Positions 1 through 10,251 are shown, counted from the first letter of the stretch. The stretch is 64,000 nucleotides of DNA from CAWFGW01 sp963815495 (GCA_963815495.1 CAWFGW010000008.1:115276-179275); one strand, 5' to 3'. Numbers and translations are program-made. The notes: generated from the letters alone by a model not told the origin.

Positions 1-2
1 CT

Positions 3-587
3 CCTAAAACGGAAAAAATCAAGTTGGATACGACAAATAAAGAAGTTATGCCACCAAAAACAGTGAAGGCGACAGTTCCAGAAGAGCAACCAACTACTCC
101 AGTTTGCATGAAAGATTATCATGTGAAAACCGATGCTTCATGTAAGCAAAAAGACAATGGAGTGATTACAATCAAATCCACAAAACCGTTACAAGTGGAG
201 TTGGATGGAATAGAATCTTCAGCAGGTGGCGTTTTTAGAGATGTTGCTGCAGGGCGACACAAAGTAGTGGTTACTTATCACCCAACTTGCTCATTTAAAG
301 AGGAGGTTGTAGTGTCTGAAAAATGGTGTCCATTAAACAGCTCTTTTAGTTTTAATCCCGACTACGGTGAAAAATGGGAGTTATTATATGAAGATGGTAG
401 TGAAGGTGTTTTTATCATATTTAATACCTTTGGTAAAGAAATTTATAGAGATAACTTTGGTGTTGGAGAAAAGTATTGGGATGGGTCGGATTATCAAGGA
501 GTCACCGTTCCTATTGGTACCTACTTAGCCACCATCAATTACTCAGACGGCAGAAAAGAAAAAGTTGAATTAACCATTGTACGATAA
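3..587 (+). CDS. T9SS type B sorting domain protein, 3' part only
   Basis: The reading frame is open from the left edge of the window, so this is the C-terminal part of a larger secreted protein. About the last 80 residues look like the gliding-motility-associated (CHU_C, type B) sorting domain: a Phe-Asn-Pro start, a FNTFGKEIYRD strand, a WDGSD turn, then PIGTYLATINY and a basic C-terminal strand ending in Arg. Type B domains direct export through the T9SS and attachment to or release from the cell surface. The preceding ~100 residues contain two cysteines in a small beta-rich repeat typical of adhesin-like surface proteins. Nothing visible shows a specific activity. The next gene starts at or just past its stop codon, so the two are probably co-transcribed. 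Confidence 0.8.
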   Translation, partial: PKTEKIKLDTTNKEVMPPKTVKATVPEEQPTTPVCMKDYHVKTDASCKQKDNGVITIKSTKPLQVELDGIESSAGGVFRDVAAGRHKVVVTYHPTCSFKEEVVVSEKWCPLNSSFSFNPDYGEKWELLYEDGSEGVFIIFNTFGKEIYRDNFGVGEKYWDGSDYQGVTVPIGTYLATINYSDGRKEKVELTIVR

Positions 588-2187
588 GTTGAGAGTATCA
601 AAAACCATATTATCCCTATTAGTTGTACTGATAACTACTGTTTGTTTTGCTCAAACGGTCGAATTAGCGGATACTAATTTTAGAAACAAATTAAAAGCGA
701 ATTATCCGCAAGTAATACAGGACGACCAATTATTAATTTCTGCTGCTAATTCACTTGAAGGTCTGTTGAACCTCCGTAATGCAAAAATCACTAACCTTTC
801 TGGGATTGAACACTTTACTAGTATTACCACCTTAGATATTACTGATAATAAACTAACGACCATTCCTGACATCTCTACGATAACAGGGTTGGTGAATTTT
901 TACGGAAATAATAATCAGTTCATTTCTTTACCTGATTTCACTAACCAAACTGAGTTAGTTGATTTTCAAGTGATGAATAACCAATTGATAGCACTACCCG
1001 GTTTTTCTGAGTCGAGCCAATTGAAAAGTTTATATTGTACTAATAATAATATAACTCAGCTCCCTCCTTTTACTCAATTTCCTAACCTTGAAATTTTGGT
1101 AATCGGTGAAAACCAAATTGCACATGAACTCGATTTTTCTTCGCTAACTAAATTGATTCAACTACACGTTCACAAGTTAAATTTATCTACAATTGTCGGA
1201 TTGGAAAACTTAATGCAACTGCAAATTCTTTTTGCGTGGGGCAATAACATTTCAAATTTCAGGGGATTAGATTCTAATACCACGTTAACACGAGCTTTCT
1301 TATATGAAAATCCCATGAATCAACTTCCATTTTTAGGGAACAAACCTAATTTGAACACTTTGGATATACATCGATGTCAGCTCACATTTGAAGACATCGT
1401 TCCATTAATTGAAGAAGGAGCACCTACGTTTTTTACTTATTCTCCACAAAAACCCTTTACAATCAATAATATTTCTGCACGAGAAGAAAGTAACCTTCAG
1501 CTAGAATACCCTATTACATCACCATCATCTGACAATATTTATGTATGGAAAAAAGACAATGTAACACAGGATAGCTCGTATACACCCTTCTATATTTTAA
1601 ATCCTTTAAAAGCTGAAGACGCTGGTGTATATTCCCTTAAAATTTATAACTCTACAGCATCCTCCTTAACCTTATATTCTACCACCTTTCAAGTAACCGT
1701 ATTGCCTTGCATCGAATTTAACTTACCAGTTTTAGATATCGTTAAAAAAGATTGTGTGAAGGGATATACCATTGACTTATCTAACGCTGAAATTCTAGGA
1801 GAAAACAAACCCTTTACCTTTCAGTTAAATGATGGCATGACGACAAAAACCTGGAAAGATTATCAATTAGATCATGTCAAAGCTGGAAAATATGAATTAA
1901 CCGTGATCGATGCTAAAAATTGTACAGCTACACAGCCCATTGCTTTAGCCAAAATTAAAGGTTGCGACCCCGTACTTACCCCGAATGGAGATGGTATTGC
2001 TGACTATTATTACATCGAACATGCTGGTAAAGTTAACATCTACGACTATAACAGAACTCTGGTTAACACACTCCAAGCACCCATTAATTGGGACGGCACC
2101 AACCGTGATGGTAATCCCTTAGATGCGGGCTATTACATCGTTATTCCCGAAGGAGCCGCTCCTATTTATGTGACTTTAATTCGATAA
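577..2187 (+). CDS. Secreted leucine-rich-repeat protein with T9SS type B sorting domain
   Basis: The N-terminus is a signal peptide (KTILSLLVVLITTVCFAQ). Residues ~45-270 hold leucine-rich repeats of the internalin-like bacterial type, followed by an Ig-like stretch (~290-375, with the YVWKKDN and DAGVYSLKI signatures). A type B T9SS sorting domain closes the protein: LTPNGDGIADYYYIE, then WDGTNRDGNPLDAGYYIVI. It is probably a surface protein that binds another protein or a glycan; the ligand is unknown. No ATG is available at the 5' end. A TTG start here overlaps the upstream gene by 11 bases; a second TTG at 589 lies just after the upstream stop and gives an equally good signal peptide. 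Either start implies coupling to the upstream gene, which encodes the same class of sorting domain. Confidence 0.82.
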   Translation: MYDKLRVSKTILSLLVVLITTVCFAQTVELADTNFRNKLKANYPQVIQDDQLLISAANSLEGLLNLRNAKITNLSGIEHFTSITTLDITDNKLTTIPDISTITGLVNFYGNNNQFISLPDFTNQTELVDFQVMNNQLIALPGFSESSQLKSLYCTNNNITQLPPFTQFPNLEILVIGENQIAHELDFSSLTKLIQLHVHKLNLSTIVGLENLMQLQILFAWGNNISNFRGLDSNTTLTRAFLYENPMNQLPFLGNKPNLNTLDIHRCQLTFEDIVPLIEEGAPTFFTYSPQKPFTINNISAREESNLQLEYPITSPSSDNIYVWKKDNVTQDSSYTPFYILNPLKAEDAGVYSLKIYNSTASSLTLYSTTFQVTVLPCIEFNLPVLDIVKKDCVKGYTIDLSNAEILGENKPFTFQLNDGMTTKTWKDYQLDHVKAGKYELTVIDAKNCTATQPIALAKIKGCDPVLTPNGDGIADYYYIEHAGKVNIYDYNRTLVNTLQAPINWDGTNRDGNPLDAGYYIVIPEGAAPIYVTLIR

Positions 2188-2241
2188 GTTATCCATCCGT
2201 AGTTAGGCGCTAACACCGCCCTTATCAATCAAATTTACAAC

Positions 2242-2874
2242 TTATAACAGTTCAATTACTTTATCATCTATAGTTGTAAAAACACGGTCCTCTATAGTTG
2301 GTTTAATAATATGCAAACCAGTTAATTCACTAAAGGCGGGTAATATCAATTGGGTTTTTGAAAGCCAAAAACAGCTTAATTTAATTCGTTGTCGGCCTTC
2401 ACCGAGCAATAGGACACCCGGATGAAGATGACCGCAAAAATTAATTTTATTACCTTTATCAATTGGTTCGTGAGTATATAAAACACCTTGTTCATCTAAC
2501 TCACTAATCAGTTCCATTTTCTGATCCCTGTTTTTATTAAGTGACCACCGATCATGATTTCCAACTACAAGTATAAAATTGATTTTTGAATGTTTTTTTA
2601 AGATATGATTCCATTTTAAAAATTCCTCATTATGGTCACTATGAAACAAGTCCCCTAAAATCAATACTTCGTTAGGCTGATATTCTTCTAAAATTTCTTG
2701 AAACCGTTTTAAATCACTGTCCAAACCATAACTAGGTAAGGAATGACCGCTTTTACGAAAATGAGCACTTTTCCCAATATGAAGATCGGCAAGAATCAAA
2801 CGCTTTTTTTCTACATCAAAAAGCACCTTTCGATGATCTAATATGAATTCGATATCCTGAATGGTAACTCTCAT
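2242..2874 (-). CDS. pdeM: Ligase-associated DNA damage response phosphoesterase PdeM
   Basis: A calcineurin-like metallophosphoesterase. The metal-binding motifs are all visible: D30-x-H32 (ADLHIG), G74-D75 with H78 (GDLFHSD), GNHD at 105-108 and GHLHPG at ~148-153. At 210 residues it is the normal length for the PdeM family, which is found with ATP-dependent ligases in bacteria and is thought to process damaged DNA ends. It is the last gene of the four-gene repair operon; its ATG directly abuts the stop codon of the helicase gene, so translation is probably coupled. The family assignment is firm; the exact substrate is inferred from context. Confidence 0.93.
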   Translation of the reverse strand: MRVTIQDIEFILDHRKVLFDVEKKRLILADLHIGKSAHFRKSGHSLPSYGLDSDLKRFQEILEEYQPNEVLILGDLFHSDHNEEFLKWNHILKKHSKINFILVVGNHDRWSLNKNRDQKMELISELDEQGVLYTHEPIDKGNKINFCGHLHPGVLLLGEGRQRIKLSCFWLSKTQLILPAFSELTGLHIIKPTIEDRVFTTIDDKVIELL

Positions 2875-5304
2875 TTATTTAGCGAATTGTAATTGCATTT
2901 TTTTTATTCTATCCTCCAATTTTTCTGAGGACAACTTCGAGCGTAAGCGATCAACCATTATCGGAAAGGCAAAAGGCGTAGGTTTCGCGGGTTGTGTGAT
3001 TACAATTTCCATCGTTTGAATTCTTTGTAATGCCTGGCGTAACCGCCCTTCTTCCAATTGATGGTAATAGGCTTCATCATAAGCTTGAAGTAAAAACAAA
3101 TTATCAGGATCATACTCCCTAAAAACGTTAAAATACAATTGTGAAGAGGCCTGCAAATGTCTTTCTTTTATAAATTTCCCTGGAAAACCGTTAAACACCA
3201 AACCCGAAATTGACGCAATATCACGAAACTGTCTTCGCGCCATTTCAGTAGCATTCACGCTTTTTTGTAAATCACGAGTTAACCATTCTGAAGTAAAAAA
3301 ATCATTATCCAAAGCGTCTTGAATAGGGATTGGCTGATCACTCAGTAATTCAAATCCATAATCATTAATAGCAATTGAAAAGGTTATAGGATGTAATAGT
3401 GAAATTCGGTAGGCCAATAAAGCCCCCATGCCTTCATGTACAAATCGACCTTCAAATGGGTAAATAACTGCATGGTACCCTTCTCGGGTTTTAAAGGTTT
3501 CAATTAATAATTGATTGGCTGTTGGCACCATACTTAATTCACGTTGCTGCGTAATGGTAGGGAGTAAACTTTTAAGTTCTTTGGAATAATAATCTTCCTG
3601 AGCTACATGAGTAAGCTGGTCGCGTAATCCTTGCCCCAACATCGATGAAAGAGGCATCCTCCCTCCTAACCAGGCAGGTACTTTCCCTGCTTTTTTTGTG
3701 GTTGCCAGTTTTACATAAGCGGTATTTTCCCTCACTTTCACTAATTCCAAATTTCTTCCTGCATACCAAAAGTTTTCTTTAGGCTTTAATTTTGAAACGA
3801 AGAATTCTTCTATGCTTCCAAGATAACCTCCACTAATAAATTTTACTTGTAAGGAGGAATCACTTACAATTGTGCCGATTGACAACCGGTGCCGCATCGC
3901 TATCCGTTTATTGTCAACCCTGTAAACTCCTTTATCAATCACTACTTTTTTAAACTCTTCATGGGCGTTTAATGCCTTTCCACCTTGAGTAATGTAGGTA
4001 AGCAACCAGCTCCATTCATTATCGGTAATGGACTGATAACAATGTGTTGTTCTTACTTCTTCTAATAAGATTTGTGGAATAAACCCATCTGAGACCGCCA
4101 AAGTAACCATAAACTGAGCAAGCACATCAAAACTTCTTATGTACGGCTGTCGACTTTCAATTTGTTTATTTTTAATTGCTTCACGGAGTGCTGAGGCTTC
4201 TAACAGTTCAATGCTATGTGTAGGCAAAAAATAGATTTTACTAGTTTCACCAGGTCGGTGTCCACTTCTGCCTGCCCGTTGCAGAAACCGAGCAACACCT
4301 TTTGGGCCACCTACTTGTATCACGGCATCAACAGGTCTAAAATCCACTCCGAGGTCTAAACTTGCTGTGCACACAACCACTTTTAGTTTACCCTCATGCA
4401 ATGCATTTTCAACCCAGTCCCTAGTTTCACGGTTGAGGGAACTATGATGCATTGCCATGACTCCAGAAAATTGTGGGGCAATAGTTAACAAGGTTTGATA
4501 CCAAAGTTCTGCTTGACTACGGGTATTTGTGAACAATAAAGTGGATTGGTATTTTTCTATAATCGGCACCACACTTTTTGCCATATGAATTCCCAAATGT
4601 CCAGACCAAGGATATTCTTTCGTAGCTGGAGGTAGTATTGAATGAATTTGAATTTTTTTATGCTGGTTTGTAGTGACTCGAACACGATTTTTACTGTGAT
4701 GGGTATAGCCAAACAACACTTCCTCTGCTTCATCTAAATTGCCAATAGTTGCGGAAATACCCCAAATTTTTAGGTTTGGTGAGAGATTTTTTATCCGAGA
4801 CAAAGCTAACTCCACCTGTACTCCCCGTTTAGAACCGACAAGCTCATGCCATTCATCTACCACAAAGTAGTGTAAATTGGCGAAGAGCGTGTGGTATTTC
4901 TTTTGGGCTAAAAGTAAATGTAAACTTTCGGGTGTGGTTACCAGAATTTGCGGTGGTTTTTTGGTCTGTTTTTGTCGTTCTGAGGAGGTCGTATCCCCAT
5001 TCCGTGAAGCGACTTTCCATTCCAAGTTATAAAACGCAACTACCTCTCTTGCTGAAGATTCTATTTCTTTAGAAAGAGCGCGTAAAGGAGATATCCAAAT
5101 GGCGAAAAGTCCCGATTTTTTGACCTGTTTATTAAGTCCATCCAATACAATAGGAATCAAAAGTGCGTTGGTTTTCCCAAAACCTGTGGGGACATTCAGC
5201 ATACCATTTTTTCCCTCGGCAATAGCTTTAAATGTATCTTTTTGAAAGGAAGAAGCTTTCCATCCCTGAGCAGAATAAAACTTATTGAACAGTGTTTTAT
5301 TCAT
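2875..5304 (-). CDS. Ligase-associated Lhr-like DEXH-box helicase
   Basis: A superfamily 2 ATPase of the Lhr-core type. Visible motifs: Walker A TGFGKT at ~40-45, DEWH (motif II), SATIGN (motif III), and QRAGRSGHRPG (motif VI). A long C-terminal region follows, as in Lhr proteins, and the 809-residue length fits the ligase-associated subgroup. Lhr-type enzymes are 3'-5' DNA translocases and helicases. The gene overlaps the upstream ligase gene by 8 bases and touches the downstream pdeM gene, so the four proteins are very likely made together and act in one DNA break or crosslink repair pathway. Confidence 0.94.
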   Translation of the reverse strand: MNKTLFNKFYSAQGWKASSFQKDTFKAIAEGKNGMLNVPTGFGKTNALLIPIVLDGLNKQVKKSGLFAIWISPLRALSKEIESSAREVVAFYNLEWKVASRNGDTTSSERQKQTKKPPQILVTTPESLHLLLAQKKYHTLFANLHYFVVDEWHELVGSKRGVQVELALSRIKNLSPNLKIWGISATIGNLDEAEEVLFGYTHHSKNRVRVTTNQHKKIQIHSILPPATKEYPWSGHLGIHMAKSVVPIIEKYQSTLLFTNTRSQAELWYQTLLTIAPQFSGVMAMHHSSLNRETRDWVENALHEGKLKVVVCTASLDLGVDFRPVDAVIQVGGPKGVARFLQRAGRSGHRPGETSKIYFLPTHSIELLEASALREAIKNKQIESRQPYIRSFDVLAQFMVTLAVSDGFIPQILLEEVRTTHCYQSITDNEWSWLLTYITQGGKALNAHEEFKKVVIDKGVYRVDNKRIAMRHRLSIGTIVSDSSLQVKFISGGYLGSIEEFFVSKLKPKENFWYAGRNLELVKVRENTAYVKLATTKKAGKVPAWLGGRMPLSSMLGQGLRDQLTHVAQEDYYSKELKSLLPTITQQRELSMVPTANQLLIETFKTREGYHAVIYPFEGRFVHEGMGALLAYRISLLHPITFSIAINDYGFELLSDQPIPIQDALDNDFFTSEWLTRDLQKSVNATEMARRQFRDIASISGLVFNGFPGKFIKERHLQASSQLYFNVFREYDPDNLFLLQAYDEAYYHQLEEGRLRQALQRIQTMEIVITQPAKPTPFAFPIMVDRLRSKLSSEKLEDRIKKMQLQFAK

Positions 5305-6892
5305 TGTCTTCGCCTATGTTTTTTAATGCTTTTAAATCATCTAAGGTGTTGGCTTCCTCTGGCTTTTTATCCAGTCGCCAACGGTGCATTCGGGGAAAGC
5401 GCACCGCCACCCCTGACTTATGACGGTTAGAAATAGCAATACCTTCGAAAGCCAATTCAAAAACCAATTCAGGCTTCACTTGTCGTACCGGTCCAAATCG
5501 ATCTGTAGTATTTCGCTTCACAAAGGCATCCACTTTGCGAAACTCTTCATCTGTAAGTCCTGAATACGCTTTAGCAAATGTAACGAGTTCTCCATCTTGC
5601 CAAAGGCCAAAAGTATAATCCGTATAAAGATTTGCCCTTCGACCATGACCTCTCATCGCGTAGGTTAGCACTGCATCTATGGTGTAAGGGTCTACTTTCC
5701 ATTTATACCACCCTCCTTTTTTTCTGCCAACATCATAATTACTGTCTTTGCGTTTCAACATCAAACCTTCCGCTCCAAGTGTGCGGGCGTGTGCTTTTTT
5801 CTCAGCTAATTCGTTGATCGTAGTACAACTGATAATTTCGGAAAGCATGAGACGTTCATCTTTGGCAGACTGTACAACTTGTTCTAGCAAACGTTTGCGG
5901 TCTATTAATGGCAATGATCGCAAATCTTTTCCTTTATGCTCTAACAGGTCGTAGGCTATCAGTCGAATAGGTGCATCGTCTAAATGCTTTTTAGTGATAG
6001 TTTTTCTCCCAATTCGTGTTTGAAGGATTTGAAAATCCAATATCTGATCTTCCTTCCAAGGCACAATTTCTCCATCTATCACCACCCCATCAGGTAGGTT
6101 TTCCGCCATGGTAACCAGTTCAGGAAATTTATCAGTAACTAACTCTTCCCCTCGTGACCAAATTGAAACCAAACCATTTCTTTTCACCACTTGACCTCGA
6201 ATACCATCCCATTTGTATTCAGCAAACCAATTATTTAAGTCACCTAATTCTTTTTCATGATTTTCAACAGGATAAGCTAAAAAAAACGGATAGGGTTTAG
6301 CCTCATTAAAGTCCGCCTGATCTCCGTAAATAAGGGCCTTGAAAGTAGTATTGAACGGATCCCAATTACCTATAAGTCGGTGAGCCAGTTCATTTTCATC
6401 AAGACCTGTACTTGCAGCCAAACCTTTCGTCATCAATTTTTGAGAAACCCCAATTCGAAATCCACCTGTAATGATTTTGTTGAAGATGAAGCGTTCCGGA
6501 GTACTTAAACCACCCCAGGCTTGTAATATAGCCTCCTTTATTTCACTCAACTCCTGCTTTCTTAAGGATTCGAGATACATGATCCACTCTGTTAAAGTCT
6601 GCGTGTGGGTGTGGGTTTGAGGAACTAAGAGTGAAATAGTTTCAGCGAGATCACCTACTACATGGTACGACTCCTCAAACAGCCACATCGGTATCTGAGA
6701 AACTTCTGCCGCCCATTCTTTTAAAAAAGTAGAATTAATTACCCTTTTAGGTCTTTTGTGTGATAATAAAGCAATCGCCCATAATTTATCGACCTCGTTT
6801 TCTTCATTAAAGTAGGAAGTGATTGCCGCAACCTTTTTGTTGGTTTTGGTCGTTTCATCTAATTCTTTGAATAACTGAGCAAATCTTTTCAT
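5297..6892 (-). CDS. ATP-dependent DNA ligase
   Basis: The nucleotidyltransferase active-site motif K-W-D-G sits at 227-230 (AEYKWDGIRG), with K227 as the expected adenylated lysine. Later ligase motifs are present (VIDGEIVPW, GAEGLMLKR, GGWYKWK), followed by an OB-fold. About 200 residues precede the catalytic core, as in the bacterial family that carries an N-terminal DNA-binding domain (eukaryotic ligase I-like layout). This is distinct from the essential NAD-dependent LigA and is an accessory repair ligase. Its 5' end overlaps the exonuclease gene by 4 bases and its 3' end overlaps the helicase gene by 8. Confidence 0.95.
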   Translation of the reverse strand: MKRFAQLFKELDETTKTNKKVAAITSYFNEENEVDKLWAIALLSHKRPKRVINSTFLKEWAAEVSQIPMWLFEESYHVVGDLAETISLLVPQTHTHTQTLTEWIMYLESLRKQELSEIKEAILQAWGGLSTPERFIFNKIITGGFRIGVSQKLMTKGLAASTGLDENELAHRLIGNWDPFNTTFKALIYGDQADFNEAKPYPFFLAYPVENHEKELGDLNNWFAEYKWDGIRGQVVKRNGLVSIWSRGEELVTDKFPELVTMAENLPDGVVIDGEIVPWKEDQILDFQILQTRIGRKTITKKHLDDAPIRLIAYDLLEHKGKDLRSLPLIDRKRLLEQVVQSAKDERLMLSEIISCTTINELAEKKAHARTLGAEGLMLKRKDSNYDVGRKKGGWYKWKVDPYTIDAVLTYAMRGHGRRANLYTDYTFGLWQDGELVTFAKAYSGLTDEEFRKVDAFVKRNTTDRFGPVRQVKPELVFELAFEGIAISNRHKSGVAVRFPRMHRWRLDKKPEEANTLDDLKALKNIGEDNE

Positions 6893-7905
6893 GCTACCTC
6901 CTGTTCTACTTCATCTAAACTTTCTCCAGTATAAGCCGTGTTTTCTGTTTGTGCATTCAAACCTCTTTGCCTTAACCATTGAACAAACGTATTGGTATAA
7001 CCATGGGTAGTAATCACATTTTCTGCTCCTGTAGCATCTATTGTATCGTTCAATCCTTTCCAATCCGCGTGATCACTCAGAATAAAGCCACGATCCACTC
7101 CTTTTCTTCTCCTCGCACCTCGCAAGGTCATCCAGCCACTGCATGCTGCATGTGCTGCATTTTTAAATTTGCGGGTCCAGGTGGAATTAAATGCTCCCGG
7201 TGGGGCTACAATAATTCCTTTATGAGCAATTTTTACCTGAGTATCTTGCACAATTCTTTCCGTAGGTTTAATAACAATTCCAGCTTCTCTAAAAACTTCA
7301 TTCATATTTTCTACCGCCCCATGCGTATATACAGGGCCTATTGAATGATCGAGATGTTGAATTATCCGTTGAGCTTTGCCGAGCGAATACCCGTAAATTA
7401 TACTGGGTCTTTCCGATTCAATATTCGATCGCCACCAATTATTTATGGCGTCAAAAACATTGGCCTGAGGTTGCCATGCATATATCGGTAAACCAAAAGT
7501 ACTTTCTGTAATAAAAGTATGACAACGAATTATTTCTAGGGGTGTGGAAATACCATCATCCTCATTTTTATAATCGCCACTTGCAACCCAAATCTCGCCT
7601 TTATATTCGACCCGAATTTGAGCTGAGCCGATGATATGTCCAGCGGGGTGAAAGGTAAATCGGACACCATTGATAAGTATTGGTTCGTTGTAATCGACTG
7701 TTTGGATAGTTAAATCAGGAGAAATGCGCTTGAGAATTATGGCAGCAGTGAGTGTATGACAAAGGTAGTGTTGATGCCCCCACCGCGCGTGATCAGCATG
7801 ACCATGTGTAATTAATGCTCTACTGACAGGTTTCCATGGGTCAATATAAACATCAGCCTGTGCGCAGTAAATTCCATGGTCAGTAAATTGTAATAGTTTC
7901 TCCAT
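6889..7905 (-). CDS. Ligase-associated metallo-beta-lactamase-fold exonuclease
   Basis: The first gene of the repair operon. It has the HxHxDH zinc motif at 34-39 (THGHADHARWG), followed by the beta-CASP features of nucleic-acid-processing lactamase-fold enzymes: HPAGHIIGSAQI, ASGDYKNEDDG, ESTFGLP, and a late SDHADW motif. The size of 338 residues fits the SNM1/Apollo-like exonucleases found with bacterial ATP-dependent ligases. It probably trims DNA ends before ligation. The start is well placed, with MEKLLQFTDHGIYC being typical of the family. About 290 bases without a gene separate it from the next minus-strand gene upstream, so the promoter should lie just beyond base 7905. Confidence 0.93.
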   Translation of the reverse strand: MEKLLQFTDHGIYCAQADVYIDPWKPVSRALITHGHADHARWGHQHYLCHTLTAAIILKRISPDLTIQTVDYNEPILINGVRFTFHPAGHIIGSAQIRVEYKGEIWVASGDYKNEDDGISTPLEIIRCHTFITESTFGLPIYAWQPQANVFDAINNWWRSNIESERPSIIYGYSLGKAQRIIQHLDHSIGPVYTHGAVENMNEVFREAGIVIKPTERIVQDTQVKIAHKGIIVAPPGAFNSTWTRKFKNAAHAACSGWMTLRGARRRKGVDRGFILSDHADWKGLNDTIDATGAENVITTHGYTNTFVQWLRQRGLNAQTENTAYTGESLDEVEQEVA

Positions 7906-8134
7906 AAATGTATAGCAAATGAAACCAGCAAATTGTTTGCCTAAACAACACCAGAAAAAAGATTGCTATTTCTTCCCTATTAACTCTTTTTGATACGATT
8001 TAATAAAACTCCATCTATAAGTTTAGAAGCTATATGTAGAGATTATTACCCTAAAAAATCATAGTTGCAGTCGCAGTGATAACGGTAGTAACTTCAACTA
8101 AAACCAAAGAATGAATCACCTTAAACTTAAATGA

Positions 8135-8174
8135 AAAAAAAGAGGAGTCAACGAAAACTCGCTAACTCCTCTTT
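8135..8174 (-). terminator. Rho-independent terminator for the GH30 gene
   Basis: On the minus strand a 9-bp perfect stem (AAGAGGAGT pairing with ACTCCTCTT) encloses a 16-base loop and runs into a T-tract. It lies 26 bases past the stop codon of the GH30 gene. Confidence 0.8.
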
Positions 8175-8199
8175 ATATTAATTTTAAAAGATGCTGGAT

Positions 8200-10251
8200 T
8201 TAGTTTTTAGAGACTTTTAGGGTCTGAACCATTCCGTCTTGCAATACTTTTATGATATACATTCCATTGTCAAGTTTGGCTCCTATTTTTTCATTATTCA
8301 TAGCACTTCCTGTTTCTTGTATTTTGCCATCTAAACTATAGATTTCAAAATCAAACACCCCATTGGCTTGGATAGTAAACGTTTCATTAAACGGTACAGG
8401 GAAAGCCTTTATATTACTTACGGACAACTCCTCTTCAGATGAGGCTGTGATTACATCACTTAACGTCACTACATATGTAGTTAAAGACTTCGCTGGTAAA
8501 GTTTGATCACTTGTCACACTTCCTAAAGATTGGTAGAAATTATCCATTACAGATTGGTAACCTATGATATCAGTGACTTCTCCATCCGTAAAATTCAATA
8601 GGATATTTTGTGGGTTCACACTATTATTAATCGCTACTAACGTAATCTGATCACCTGCTGCGTTAAGAAAACCTGAAAGCTTCACATTGTTATTTCCACC
8701 AGCAATAGCGATTCGTTTTGCCCCTTTATCTACATGTTTTGCATAATGTTTCATTGTATAATAATGATTATTAATTGTGTACTCTCCAGCACCATCAAAC
8801 CCCATCATGGTACTAGTAGAAGCGGTATCCCACATCAGTTCCCAATAGATATAAGCACTGGCGTTGGCTTCAACTACTGTCTGGTGGATAGCATCTGCCG
8901 TTTGTAGCCAATCAAAGTTTCCACTTGAAAACTCCGTCATAAAGTTAGGTTTATCGCTATAGTCATCACGAATCATATTCAAGGGGCCTGCGCTTAAATT
9001 ACCAGGAGAGTTTCCATAGTTATATAAATGATAACCATAACCATACAGATAGCTTTTGTCTTTAATTGCATCTGCCATTGAGGCAAACGAATTCAGCGTA
9101 TTATCCCAACCTGCTTGTCCGATATTCTCTGATTCCGGGCCTAAAATTTTAGGAACATCAGCACGATCTTTAATGGCATTGTAAACTGCATCTAACCCTA
9201 AATCATAACCAGGGAAATCCTCCGTTTCTGTTGGTCGCCACTCACAGGTACTCCAACCTGCGTTTACATAACCTGGCTCATTTTGAAAACTAAAATATTC
9301 TGGTGTAAAGGTAATGTTGTCTAATACATCCTTATAGTATTGCCCTAACTCAGCATACATAAATTGACCGTTCTCTTTCTTCAATGTACCCTCATTGAGA
9401 GCACCATTACTTTTATACGCTGACGGTGGTGACCATGAACTCAATAAAATTTCAACCTCAGGATTGGCTTGTTTAACTAAATCATAAATTTCGTTGGTGG
9501 CATCAAAATGGCCTTTGAAGTATCCTTCTTCCATAATAAGCGGTGATTTTGTCAATGGATAATCACTTGGATAATACCAGTTCTTCAACCGAACGATGTC
9601 GGTTCCAACATCATTGATCATTAAATCAATCACTTCATTGGTATGTGGGCTTTTTGTAACTAAGTCACAATACCACGTAATGGCACCACCAAAACCAACC
9701 ATGGTTTGATATGCTGTTTTTGGAGATATTTCTATCGTTAAATCACCTGTAGTGTTTTCATCTAAAATTTGTACATCATCTATGTGATAGGTTCCAAGAC
9801 TCGGGTACTGTAAACGCAATTGAGGAGCCTCCTCTTGTGCTGTAAATACCCATGTGTACTTTTCCCAAGTAGTGGTTAATGTAAAACTTTGGGCTAAATA
9901 AACCTTGTTTTGAATCACGGCATTTACTTGTAGGCCATCCACATCTCCTTTGGCATAAAAAGAAAAAGTATAACTTAAATCTGTAATCATGCTGGTCGCA
10001 CTATGGATACTTTGAATGCTCCACGGATTGGTTCCTAATGTGCTTACTGCTACTTCTAATGAGTTACCCCCATCTATAGCATCGGTACTCGTTACTGAAT
10101 AACTGGCCACTCCCTCATCACCTGCCAAATTTGTCCAGCTGGTTGTGCCACTTTCAAAAGAACCATTGGTCAATATATTTTGAGAAATGGCTGGAAAAAA
10201 GTTGAGACTAAACGCAAAAACAGCGATTAGTGTAAAATTAATATGTTTCAT
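8200..10251 (-). CDS. Secreted GH30-family glycoside hydrolase with T9SS type A domain
   Basis: Signal peptide (1-24), then a carbohydrate-binding-like beta-sandwich at ~25-165 (NGSFESGTTSW, later YHIDDVQI). The GH30 barrel starts near 175 (MVGFGGAITWYCD) and shows the clan signature SSWSPPSAYKSNG. The expected acid/base is E325 in QNEPGY and the nucleophile E440 in MTEFSSG. A small beta domain follows, and the last ~75 residues are a type A sorting domain (FPVPFNETFTI, then LDNGMYIIKV). GH30 enzymes include glucuronoxylanases and beta-1,6-glucanases; the motifs seen do not decide between them. The xylan cluster further right makes a xylanase role plausible. Confidence 0.88.
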   Translation of the reverse strand: MKHINFTLIAVFAFSLNFFPAISQNILTNGSFESGTTSWTNLAGDEGVASYSVTSTDAIDGGNSLEVAVSTLGTNPWSIQSIHSATSMITDLSYTFSFYAKGDVDGLQVNAVIQNKVYLAQSFTLTTTWEKYTWVFTAQEEAPQLRLQYPSLGTYHIDDVQILDENTTGDLTIEISPKTAYQTMVGFGGAITWYCDLVTKSPHTNEVIDLMINDVGTDIVRLKNWYYPSDYPLTKSPLIMEEGYFKGHFDATNEIYDLVKQANPEVEILLSSWSPPSAYKSNGALNEGTLKKENGQFMYAELGQYYKDVLDNITFTPEYFSFQNEPGYVNAGWSTCEWRPTETEDFPGYDLGLDAVYNAIKDRADVPKILGPESENIGQAGWDNTLNSFASMADAIKDKSYLYGYGYHLYNYGNSPGNLSAGPLNMIRDDYSDKPNFMTEFSSGNFDWLQTADAIHQTVVEANASAYIYWELMWDTASTSTMMGFDGAGEYTINNHYYTMKHYAKHVDKGAKRIAIAGGNNNVKLSGFLNAAGDQITLVAINNSVNPQNILLNFTDGEVTDIIGYQSVMDNFYQSLGSVTSDQTLPAKSLTTYVVTLSDVITASSEEELSVSNIKAFPVPFNETFTIQANGVFDFEIYSLDGKIQETGSAMNNEKIGAKLDNGMYIIKVLQDGMVQTLKVSKN

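Noticed and set aside
2188..2241. Terminator between the LRR gene and pdeM
   Set aside because: Only a four-base GGCG/CGCC pairing and no clear T-tract; too weak to report.
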